Assembly (NCBI GenBank): GCA_934434905.1
Contig: CAKSAI010000176.1
Location: 1-6,683 of the forward strand
Length of the DNA: 6,683 nt
Direction of reading: 5' to 3'
Source of the DNA: an uncultured Lachnospiraceae bacterium
GTDB taxonomy: Bacteria > Bacillota > Clostridia > Lachnospirales > Lachnospiraceae
Shown piece after piece: positions 1 through 6,594 of the stretch. The position numbers and the translations under genes are program-made. The number at the start of each line of letters is the position of its first letter. Within the stretch, counting starts at the first letter, position 1. The notes under the pieces were generated by a model. It made no database searches. It saw only the letters and a list, made by a program, of their open reading frames with translations, and was not told the DNA's origin.

Positions 1-1236
1 ATAATAACTCTGGAACGTAGACATTCCCCTTCCACAGCCCTTGGTAAGCACCTCTGCCGCCGCACTGTCTGTAATATGACCTGCAAAACTCATCATCGCA
101 ACTACCTGCTTCATGTTTTCATGCCGGAGACCGGAATGCGAGAGATATTTCACCTTCGCTCTGACTTTTTCTGCCAGAAGCGTCTCCCCAATCAAATCAC
201 ATAAGCCCGCTCCGGCAAGAAGTGCCTGCGCCAGTAACGCATGTACTCCTGCGCCCCCGGCTTCCGGCATGTCCCTGGTCGGCCAATCCAGAAAAAAGCC
301 CCGGTTCAGTTCTTCTTCTATCAGCGGTTTTCCTTCGCTATGCACAAGCGCTGCCAACTGTTCTAACAATGGAACCCAGTAATTCTTCAGTTCTTGCAAT
401 AAATCCTTTTTTCCATTATGAAAACACCAATCGCGCAAAATCAACAAATACCACATACCGTAACTCGTAATATGATTCGGCCAATCCGGAACCGGATAGC
501 TCTCTGCCACATAGCGCGGGCTGTCATCCACAATGGAGTTATATCCAAATACACTTCGAATGGCAAGCACTTCGGGATGCATATCGCCTATCCATACAAG
601 ACGATCCCGCTTGATTCCATCCCAAAGCATACTCTGCATATTGAGATGAACCGTATAGGCACTTGTATTATAAATATCACCCAAAATGGAATTACTGCAT
701 GCAAAGCTTCCGATATATGGAATGTCACGGTAAGTAAAAATTCCATGAACAGCCGCAAGCTCTACGTATACATCCGGTGTCTCCAGCTCAAGATATAAGA
801 AACGATAACCCGTCTGTCCCCATTCTGTACTTCCATAGTACATTAACGGCACAACAAAATCTCTCGGCGTATGCGCATTCCAGCTATTCCTGGCTCCAAG
901 CGGTGTCATAGCTTCCGATACAGACTCACCAAAACGAATATGCATCTTCACTCCCGGCACATGAGGAACGTCATTCATGGATATCATTTGTGTGATAATA
1001 CGAACGCCTCCTGAAAATTCACTGCCAAAGTCTAAAAGGAATGCCGCTTTTTTACCTTCTGTTGTAGATAGCTTTACAATCGGTCTTTTTTCTCCGTTAT
1101 TTGCCTGTCCATCTGCAGCGTTAAGTAATATTTCTGTATTTTCAGCACCTTCCGACTGCCAAAGAACTTTTGCGGGAAAAATATAGTCTTTCCTAAGGCA
1201 ATCATTTGAAACAACCTTTAAATCACAAATCCCCAT
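1..1236 (-). CDS. Alpha-L-rhamnosidase-like glycoside hydrolase, GH78 type (3' end outside window)
   Basis: The frame is open for 412 codons from ATG 1236 to the left edge, so the C-terminus is missing. Residues about 1-170 look beta-rich (LLDFGSEFSGGVRI near 68-80). A helical (alpha/alpha)6-type catalytic region then starts around FACSNSILGDIYNTS (178-192). The strongest evidence is DGIKRDRLVWIGD at 206-218, which matches the GH78 pattern D-x4-(E/D)-R-x2-W-x2-D. FLDW at 315-318 is a second motif typical of the family. GH78 enzymes hydrolyse terminal alpha-L-rhamnose with inversion; the presumed general-acid position is Asp211 here, where many characterised members have Glu. The usual C-terminal catalytic base Glu would lie outside the window. 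There is no signal peptide, so the protein is probably cytoplasmic and acts on imported oligosaccharides. The N-terminal part is short compared with large multi-domain GH78 enzymes. It starts 13 bases after the dockerin gene with a good ribosome site. Family call is confident; exact substrate is not. Confidence 0.87.
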   Translation of the reverse strand, partial: MGICDLKVVSNDCLRKDYIFPAKVLWQSEGAENTEILLNAADGQANNGEKRPIVKLSTTEGKKAAFLLDFGSEFSGGVRIITQMISMNDVPHVPGVKMHIRFGESVSEAMTPLGARNSWNAHTPRDFVVPLMYYGSTEWGQTGYRFLYLELETPDVYVELAAVHGIFTYRDIPYIGSFACSNSILGDIYNTSAYTVHLNMQSMLWDGIKRDRLVWIGDMHPEVLAIRSVFGYNSIVDDSPRYVAESYPVPDWPNHITSYGMWYLLILRDWCFHNGKKDLLQELKNYWVPLLEQLAALVHSEGKPLIEEELNRGFFLDWPTRDMPEAGGAGVHALLAQALLAGAGLCDLIGETLLAEKVRAKVKYLSHSGLRHENMKQVVAMMSFAGHITDSAAAEVLTKGCGRGMSTFQSYY

Positions 1237-1244
1237 TTTGGCAA

Positions 1245-1250
1245 CCCTCT
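1245..1250 (-). promoter_or_regulatory. Ribosome binding site of the GH78 gene
   Basis: On the minus strand this reads AGAGGG, eight bases before ATG 1236. Its first base is also the last base of the TAA stop of the dockerin gene, so translation of the two genes may be coupled. It supports 1236 as the start. Confidence 0.7.
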
Positions 1251-3265
1251 TATTTTTCTACCAAATATTCCCGGAACAGCGTCACATCTTCGGTGGTGAT
1301 ATCGTCTGTTGTTGTATCAAAATTACATTTCTTAGCGTACACTTCAATGGTATTGTCTGATACATACCTCTTCATGCGTACCAGATCCTTTACATCTGCG
1401 CTTCCATCTTTGTTTGCATCACCCATGACCGTGAAGAAAATCTCATTGTCGGCGGGACAGATGATCACGCTTCCGTCCGCACAGTAGTAATAGTCTGCCG
1501 CTACTGTTTCTCCATTCAGCTTAAGGGACAGATCATCTGCCAGATAATACCCGTCCTTCGGTGTGACAACAAGGGAATAGCGATAATCATTCCCACTCAC
1601 AAATTCCGTAAAGATACCTCCGTCGAACGCCTCGTTAATCTTAGAATCAGTCGTTGCAAATGTGCCGTAATTCACACGCTCCCAACGCTGTGTCAGCGTA
1701 TAAGCCTCTGCCGCTTCATTCGTTCCCCAGGAATCGTCAGAAACCTGCCCCGGATTGCCGCTGGTAATATCCGCACCCGCAACTGCAATCTCTTTTATTG
1801 CCGTTCCCTCGCGATAGGTAATTGAGAGATCGCTGACCGTGTATTTGAGGTCCCCCTCAGATGGGATGTCAAAGTACAACCGAAACTCAAAGGTTGTCGC
1901 ACCTTCCTTTACAGATACCGGCGTATATTTAAATTCAAAATCTTTTCCATTTACATCTGCATCAAATACCTCAAGAACATTTATGCCTGTGCCAAATCCT
2001 TGCTGCATAAGCAAAGCCCTTCCTTTGCCGCCGAACCAACTGTTCTTATTTATTCCTGATGATGTCCCCTCTATCTTCAGATGAAATGAAATTGTATATT
2101 CCGTGATACTCTTATCGTGGGCGATTGCTTTTAATCCCATAGAAGTTGTATTCGTTGAAGTTGTTGTTGCCGTAAATGATCTGTCCGCTTCTGACACAAG
2201 CTCCTTGATTCCTGTTGTCTCTTCTGCAATATCGCCCTTTTTGGTAATGGTAAGATTCGTCAGTGTATACGTAATGGTCTGACCGGCTGTGGCTGGTCTT
2301 GCAAAAGACATTCTCATCCTTGCAGAAGCTTCCGTCGACGTTCCCATTGTATATTCATACGCAAAATCCTGCGATCCTGTGGTATCAACAATTCCATATA
2401 CTCCGGCCGGAGAGGTGTTAAGCGTTTGTAGTATAAAATTATAGCTGCCGGCTGGCGGTATGGTGTTAGTTGTATCCCCCTCTATTTCCAGATGAAAGGA
2501 TATGTTATATGTCGTTCCTGATACCATACTATGATATAAGTCTACACACGGATTCGCACTGCTTTGGCTACTTGTTACCACTTTTACCGCGTTATTACCG
2601 GATGTAATAACATTGCCGTTGGGATATGTTCTCCACAAGGTATAATTCGGCACATAATTCGTAACCGTCTGCTCCAGCCGGACATCCGTGATCTTGTATA
2701 CGACATCGGAAGTGCCTGCCACCTCAGACATTTCAAAACGTATGTATTCTTCTGCCGCTACGGTATCGTAATCTACATTAAACGTATATTCGAATTTTTT
2801 CCATTCCCCGTCTGTTGTTGTGATACCATCTTCAATTATGGTTCTCTTTGCACCTGCACCCTGCGGGTTATAGTACGCAGCAAATTTGCTGTTTGAATCG
2901 GTTCCTTCCACCTTAAGCCAATAAGAGAGCTGATAGGTGTTTCCCTTTGTCAGGCTCACAAACTGCTGTACAACGGCAGAATTCGTATTTGTATCATTCG
3001 CCCTCTGGGTAACCGTAAGGACATGGGTCTTTCCAATCTCCGGGACCTCTTCCTCCAGATAACCTTCCGTATATACGGTTTCTCCCACCTTACTGTTGGG
3101 CGAAATCCTCCATGCGGTCTGCCCCTTATAAAAGTTTGAGGCTTTTATAAGATTCCCGGCATCCTCCGGTGTTGCCGGAGCAGCTATCGAAGCTGCTCCA
3201 AACCCCGTTGCTATGATTGCTGCAGCCAATACACAACTGACGATGTTCTTTATTACTTTTCTCAT
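1250..3265 (-). CDS. Secreted multi-module carbohydrate-binding-like protein with C-terminal type I dockerin
   Basis: This 671-residue protein has a Sec signal peptide at about 1-29 (basic MRKVIK, then an Ala-rich hydrophobic core). Three related beta-rich modules follow at about 38-200, 203-343 and 355-486. Each carries a similar strand (YQLSYWLKVEG at 111, YNISFHLEIEG at 253, YTISFHLKIEG at 390) and a similar closing strand (VYKITDVRLEQ, TYTLTNLTIT, KYTVSDLSIT). They resemble CBM4/9-like jelly-roll modules, but that is a fold impression. A fourth, different module (about 488-612) has the clostridial pattern of a Tyr-rich strand, PKDGYYLADD and LKLNGE. A dockerin closes the protein at about 614-671. 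Its first calcium loop is canonical (D616, N618, D620, D627); the second (D650 to D660) is one residue short. No catalytic domain is recognised, so it probably binds polysaccharide outside the cell and docks to a cohesin. It starts 17 bases after the MalG gene behind GGAGGGA. Confidence 0.85.
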   Translation of the reverse strand: MRKVIKNIVSCVLAAAIIATGFGAASIAAPATPEDAGNLIKASNFYKGQTAWRISPNSKVGETVYTEGYLEEEVPEIGKTHVLTVTQRANDTNTNSAVVQQFVSLTKGNTYQLSYWLKVEGTDSNSKFAAYYNPQGAGAKRTIIEDGITTTDGEWKKFEYTFNVDYDTVAAEEYIRFEMSEVAGTSDVVYKITDVRLEQTVTNYVPNYTLWRTYPNGNVITSGNNAVKVVTSSQSSANPCVDLYHSMVSGTTYNISFHLEIEGDTTNTIPPAGSYNFILQTLNTSPAGVYGIVDTTGSQDFAYEYTMGTSTEASARMRMSFARPATAGQTITYTLTNLTITKKGDIAEETTGIKELVSEADRSFTATTTSTNTTSMGLKAIAHDKSITEYTISFHLKIEGTSSGINKNSWFGGKGRALLMQQGFGTGINVLEVFDADVNGKDFEFKYTPVSVKEGATTFEFRLYFDIPSEGDLKYTVSDLSITYREGTAIKEIAVAGADITSGNPGQVSDDSWGTNEAAEAYTLTQRWERVNYGTFATTDSKINEAFDGGIFTEFVSGNDYRYSLVVTPKDGYYLADDLSLKLNGETVAADYYYCADGSVIICPADNEIFFTVMGDANKDGSADVKDLVRMKRYVSDNTIEVYAKKCNFDTTTDDITTEDVTLFREYLVEK
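2066..2510 (-). repeat. Diverged direct repeat inside the dockerin gene (2066-2099 and 2477-2510)
   Basis: Two 34-base segments match at 28 positions by hand alignment. They encode the equivalent strands ISFHLKIEG (module 3) and ISFHLEIEG (module 2). This indicates that modules 2 and 3 arose by internal duplication. The matching part of module 1 is still recognisable in protein but not clearly in DNA, so it is the older or faster-changing copy. Confidence 0.7.
3126..3150 (-). repeat. Inverted repeat, 9-base arms, early in the dockerin gene
   Basis: TTATAAAAG (3126-3134) and CTTTTATAA (3142-3150) are perfect reverse complements separated by seven bases. The repeat lies in codons for the first mature residues of the dockerin protein. 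It is AU-rich and no U-run follows, so it is not a typical terminator. A role is unproven. Confidence 0.5.
3164..3199 (-). repeat. Two overlapping, mutually exclusive hairpins in the signal-peptide coding region
   Basis: Hairpin A pairs GGAGCAGCT (3177-3185) with AGCTGCTCC (3191-3199): a perfect nine-base stem with a five-base loop. Hairpin B pairs CTCCGG (3164-3169) with CCGGAG (3175-3180), also with a five-base loop. They share bases 3177-3180, so both cannot form fully at once. Hairpin A would form first in the transcript. No U-run follows either, so these are not ordinary intrinsic terminators. They could protect or process the mRNA or modulate translation of the dockerin gene, or be a by-product of Ala/Gly-rich coding. 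Confidence 0.5.
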
Positions 3266-3270
3266 TGAAA

Positions 3271-3277
3271 TCCCTCC
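3271..3277 (-). promoter_or_regulatory. Ribosome binding site of the dockerin gene
   Basis: The minus strand reads GGAGGGA, five bases before ATG 3265, with the GGAGG core seven bases away. It is strong and fixes the start, which is also the start of a good signal peptide. Confidence 0.8.
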
Positions 3278-3282
3278 ACTTA

Positions 3283-4206
3283 TTATTTTAGTCCTTCGCT
3301 CATATCCGTACCGTTCTGAATGACATTTTGGAACAGGATATATAAGATCAATATGGGTAGAAGTGATATTACCAACCCTGCAAAAATTGCCCCATAATCG
3401 GACTGGTAGGTAAACTGCGCAATCAGCTTCTGAATTCCCACAGACAAGGTATAATTCTTATCCGATTCCAAAAATGTCAGTGCAGTCAGGTACTCATTCC
3501 AAGTTCCCATAAAGCACGTTAAGCACTGAAACAGCACGATCGGTTTCACAAACGGTAATACAACTCTGCTGAATATACTCCACTCCCCTGCTCCGTCAAT
3601 ACGTGCCGCTTCCAGAAAGCTCTTGTTCACGCCCTTTACAAAGCCTGTCACAAGAAATATCGGTACAGGCAGCGACTGCACAGCATAAATAATTGCCAGC
3701 GACACAAGGTTGTCCGAGATATTGATAGTCAGATCCGGTTTGTTCAAGATCACCTGCAGCGCACGCTGTATGACATTCCCGATGGAACTCACCTGGAAAT
3801 ACAACGGCACCAGCAAAAGTGCTCCCGGAATCATCATGGCAGCCCAGTAGAATTTCTCCACCGCTTTGACAAGCTTAAATTCATAGGTTCCTAATATATA
3901 GGTGGTGGTTGTCAGCATGATTACATATATGAGAACCGTGAGTACAACCACAAACAGCGTATTGAAGGTGTAGGCTCCCATGTTTGCCTCTTCCCAGGCC
4001 TTCACATAATTACTGAGGTACATCAGCTTCGGCCATTTCCAGATATCTCCCAGCATAAAATCCCTGCTGCTCTTTAGGGACGTGGAAAACATCCACAGAA
4101 CCGGAAAGATAATGGTAACTGCCCATCCATACAGAAGTACCCGCAGCAGCCACCGGAGCGCGATCGTCTTGCCGGACTGCCCTATTTTTTTGTGTTTTCT
4201 TCTCAT
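3283..4206 (-). CDS. Carbohydrate ABC transporter permease, MalG type
   Basis: This inner-membrane subunit forms the sugar pore with the MalF-type partner encoded just upstream. From ATG 4206 it is 307 residues, a usual length for the family. A basic N-terminus (MRRKHKK) precedes about six membrane segments, near 22-42, 80-105, 118-138, 165-186, 220-238 and 272-293. The cytoplasmic EAA loop, which contacts the ATPase, is EAARIDGAG at 199-207 followed by LP at 217-218. The frame also opens at 4248, but that start would overlap the MalF gene by 41 bases and has a poor upstream context. The start at 4206 lies one base after the MalF stop and has GGAGGA eight bases upstream. Residues about 141-165, between membrane segments 3 and 4, look roughly 20 residues longer than in typical relatives. 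No ATPase gene is in the window, so a shared MsmK/MalK-type ATPase is likely. Substrate is not readable from the sequence. Confidence 0.93.
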   Translation of the reverse strand: MRRKHKKIGQSGKTIALRWLLRVLLYGWAVTIIFPVLWMFSTSLKSSRDFMLGDIWKWPKLMYLSNYVKAWEEANMGAYTFNTLFVVVLTVLIYVIMLTTTTYILGTYEFKLVKAVEKFYWAAMMIPGALLLVPLYFQVSSIGNVIQRALQVILNKPDLTINISDNLVSLAIIYAVQSLPVPIFLVTGFVKGVNKSFLEAARIDGAGEWSIFSRVVLPFVKPIVLFQCLTCFMGTWNEYLTALTFLESDKNYTLSVGIQKLIAQFTYQSDYGAIFAGLVISLLPILILYILFQNVIQNGTDMSEGLK

Positions 4207-4207
4207 A

Positions 4208-5104
4208 TCATCGGTCCTCCTTTCTGGAAATACCATAGTTGAGAACATATGATATTACAAAAACGATAATCATCAGAAGCACTGCTACCGCATTTGCATA
4301 GCCCAGCTTGTAGTAGGTAAAACCATAGGAATATTCATACAATCCCATAACGGTAAACCCGGAACCGCCAATTCCTTCCCCCATGAACAGTTTTACAAAG
4401 TTCATATTGGACGTAACAATACTTGTTACAATGGTAATCACAATATATTTGAGCTGCGGTACAATGGTCGGCAGTGTGATGGCAAACAGTTGCCGGAACT
4501 GTCCGGCCCCGTCAAGCTCTGCCGCCTCATACAGCTCCTTGGATATGTTGTTGATGGCAGCGATCAAAATGATCATAAAGGCTCCGATACCACACCAGGA
4601 AGCTACAAACGTAATGATCGGCAGTGTGTAGGTTGTGATCCAGCCCTGCTCCGGTGTCTTGAGATTCGTGATCAGGGAGAATAACTCCAGATCGAAAAAA
4701 TACTTCCATATTTTTGCAATAACAACCGATGACAAAATATTGGGCAGATAGTACACAAATCTCAGGAAATTTGTCTCTCCCTTTTTAAAACGCAACCTTG
4801 TGATACTGACTGCAAAGGTCACAGACAGCACCAGGATAATGATCTCCTTAAAGACCAGGATCAGAACATCGTTCACGATTGCCTGATGGAACACACGATC
4901 CGTTAAGATCGCTTTATAATTGTCAAATCCCAGCCAGACCTTATCCCCGTAGCCGGACCACTCATAGAAGCTTGTGGAAAATGACTGTATCATAGGCACT
5001 ATGGTAATCAGGAAATACAGTACCAGGGGCGGAAGCCCAAACAAAAGCATAAACCCCAACTGCCCTTTTGTCGGTCTTCCGATCTTTCTTCTCTTCCGTT
5101 TCAT
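4208..5104 (-). CDS. Carbohydrate ABC transporter permease, MalF type
   Basis: This is the first of the two membrane subunits of the importer. It has 298 residues, matching the short MalF/LacF/UgpA-type family without the extra domain of E. coli MalF. After a basic N-terminus (MKRKRRK), the first membrane segment (about 18-42) leads into a loop with SFSTSFYEWSGYG and the family-typical GFDNYKAIL (59-67). Further membrane segments lie near 78-100, 113-135, 160-183, 215-238 and 267-292. The EAA loop is EAAELDGAG at 193-201 with LP at 211-212, as expected for docking to the ATPase. It starts 13 bases after the binding-protein gene, and its TGA stop is one base before the MalG start, so the two permeases are probably translated in a coupled way and made in equal amounts. 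Confidence 0.94.
   Translation of the reverse strand: MKRKRRKIGRPTKGQLGFMLLFGLPPLVLYFLITIVPMIQSFSTSFYEWSGYGDKVWLGFDNYKAILTDRVFHQAIVNDVLILVFKEIIILVLSVTFAVSITRLRFKKGETNFLRFVYYLPNILSSVVIAKIWKYFFDLELFSLITNLKTPEQGWITTYTLPIITFVASWCGIGAFMIILIAAINNISKELYEAAELDGAGQFRQLFAITLPTIVPQLKYIVITIVTSIVTSNMNFVKLFMGEGIGGSGFTVMGLYEYSYGFTYYKLGYANAVAVLLMIIVFVISYVLNYGISRKEDR
4215..4220 (-). promoter_or_regulatory. Ribosome binding site deciding the MalG-type start
   Basis: The minus strand reads GGAGGA, eight bases before ATG 4206. It lies within the last codons of the MalF gene and selects 4206 over the in-frame ATG at 4248, which would place this site inside the coding region. Confidence 0.85.
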
Positions 5105-5108
5105 ATGC

Positions 5109-5116
5109 TCACCCCC
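5109..5116 (-). promoter_or_regulatory. Ribosome binding site of the MalF-type gene
   Basis: The minus strand reads GGGGGTGA just after the binding-protein stop codon. GGTGA is four bases and the G-run about seven bases from ATG 5104. It is a less canonical site than those of the neighbouring genes. Confidence 0.6.
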
Positions 5117-5117
5117 A

Positions 5118-6593
5118 TTACTTCGCTTTATCCGTGATCTTCTTAACTGCCTGATCTACATTCATCTCTCCGGTCATCAAGCCGTGAACTGCCGCATTGA
5201 TTTCCTCGTTCAGGTCACCCCAGATATAATTTCTGTAACGAACCTGGACATTGCCGCCACTGATGTATTTCAGAATTTTTCTGGATACAGCATCCATGCT
5301 TATCGTGTCATAATTCAGATCTGTACGTGCGCCAAGATACCCCTGTGCCCCCACAAGAAGCTCCTGGCTTTCCTTCGTATACAGGAAACGCACAAAGGCT
5401 TTTGCATTCTCCAGATTCTTTGCCTGCTTCGCTACAATCATACCTGTGGGCTGCACTTCAACAGTAGCTGCCTGATCTGCAAGGATCAACGGGGAGGTTG
5501 CATATTCCATCTGGAAAGAGGACGGTGTATTATTCTCCACTTCCCACGGAAGCCAGATTCCATTACCGATCAACAGGGTATTGTGGTTCAGCCATTTCAT
5601 CTGGGAGGTTGTATGATCCAGCGTTGAGGTTCCTGTTAAGATCGTTCCGTCACCTCTGCAGAAATCATACCAGCGCTGAAATACGTCCCGCACGTTCTGG
5701 GAGCCCCATGCAGATTTCTTTCCGAGGCAGATCCCTTCATAGAAGGACTGGTCATAGGCCGCCAGTGCCGGCATTACCATGGACTGGGTTGCATAATTTC
5801 CCGTAGAGCCATTGGTTGTAAATACTGCGACGCCCTTGGACCTTGCACTATCCACAAAGCTTAAAAGCTCTGTATAGTTCTTCGGCGCACTGAGGCCCAA
5901 CTGACTTAGGTAGGCCTGATCCCAGAAGATCCCGCATGCAGACGCATATACGCCTGCGCGGTAATACGCTGCTGTCTCGGTGGACTGCTGATACATTTTT
6001 GCACTGGTTACATCCCAGATCTTTTCATTCGTACCGTAGACATAGCCATTCTTCAATACATCGGTCAGGTCATAGAGCAGACCGGACTGCTCCAATGCAA
6101 TATCCGGTATACCGGATCCTGCCAGAAGCGCAATATCAGGAGGATTACTTCCCATCCAGCGCTTTGTGAACTGCGTATTGACCTGGGAACCTATGTAGGC
6201 CGTTACCTTAACGCCTGTCTTTGCTTCAAAAGCATCGATGATACTGGTCCATGCATTTCCAACCTCTTCGTTTTCGTTCGTGAAGATCTGGATCTCTAAG
6301 GAACCTGACAGCTTAGGCTCTGTATTTGTCGACGATGGCGCAGCAGGTGTATCGGTCTGTTCCGTACCCGGTGTTTCATTGTTTTGTGTGTTATCCGTAT
6401 CTGTCACATCTCCCTGCTCACCGGATTCGTCACCCTTCGCAACATCTGTGTTGTCCTTCGAAGAATCCGGCACCTGATCCCCGGAGTCTAAAAGCACCCG
6501 CTCTTCCAGGAGTACAAATTCACATCCCGTCAGGTTCATACACAATATCAGCCCCAGCAATAATGCAAACAGCTTCTTCCATTTGTTTTTCAT
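5118..6593 (-). CDS. Extracellular solute-binding lipoprotein of a sugar ABC transporter (SBP_bac_1 type)
   Basis: This protein captures the sugar outside the cell and delivers it to the two permeases encoded next. The 491 residues begin with a lipoprotein signal (MKNKWKK, Leu-rich core, lipobox LTGC with Cys24), so it should be anchored to the membrane by lipid. Residues about 36-97 form a long, low-complexity linker rich in Asp, Glu, Thr, Ser, Asn and Gly. The binding fold runs from about 98 (SLEIQIFTNENEE) to the end. Family-like features are FEAKTGVKVTAY (122-133), PPDIALL (151-157), GIFWDQAYLSQLGLSAPKNYT (221-241, pairing a contact with the hinge region), PTGMIVAK (382-389) and AKAFVRFLYTKESQELL (397-413). 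Aromatic residues such as W349, W458 and Y455 could stack on sugar rings, but the ligand cannot be assigned. It starts one base after the stop of the preceding gene; AGGGAG ten bases upstream is the likely ribosome site. Confidence 0.94.
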   Translation of the reverse strand: MKNKWKKLFALLLGLILCMNLTGCEFVLLEERVLLDSGDQVPDSSKDNTDVAKGDESGEQGDVTDTDNTQNNETPGTEQTDTPAAPSSTNTEPKLSGSLEIQIFTNENEEVGNAWTSIIDAFEAKTGVKVTAYIGSQVNTQFTKRWMGSNPPDIALLAGSGIPDIALEQSGLLYDLTDVLKNGYVYGTNEKIWDVTSAKMYQQSTETAAYYRAGVYASACGIFWDQAYLSQLGLSAPKNYTELLSFVDSARSKGVAVFTTNGSTGNYATQSMVMPALAAYDQSFYEGICLGKKSAWGSQNVRDVFQRWYDFCRGDGTILTGTSTLDHTTSQMKWLNHNTLLIGNGIWLPWEVENNTPSSFQMEYATSPLILADQAATVEVQPTGMIVAKQAKNLENAKAFVRFLYTKESQELLVGAQGYLGARTDLNYDTISMDAVSRKILKYISGGNVQVRYRNYIWGDLNEEINAAVHGLMTGEMNVDQAVKKITDKAK

Positions 6594-6594
6594 C

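Noticed and set aside
113..1186. Several open plus-strand frames of 69 to 126 codons across 113-1186
   Set aside because: They lie opposite the GH78 coding frame, which is open for 412 codons with clear family motifs. Their peptides are low-complexity or unlike any family and lack convincing ribosome sites.
3164..3199. Intrinsic terminator after the permease genes
   Set aside because: The hairpins lie inside the dockerin coding region and no U-run follows, so the usual terminator pattern is absent.
4207..4248. Longer MalG-type start at 4248
   Set aside because: It would add 14 residues lacking family character, overlap the MalF gene by 41 bases and put the good GGAGGA ribosome site inside the coding region.
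4527..4709. Minus-strand frame of 60 codons inside the MalF gene
   Set aside because: It is an out-of-frame shadow within a well-supported permease gene.
4974..5627. Plus-strand open frame of 217 codons
   Set aside because: It covers the start of the MalF gene and the end of the binding-protein gene on the other strand. The peptide is rich in Cys, His and Ile as expected for an antisense shadow, and both minus-strand genes are well supported.
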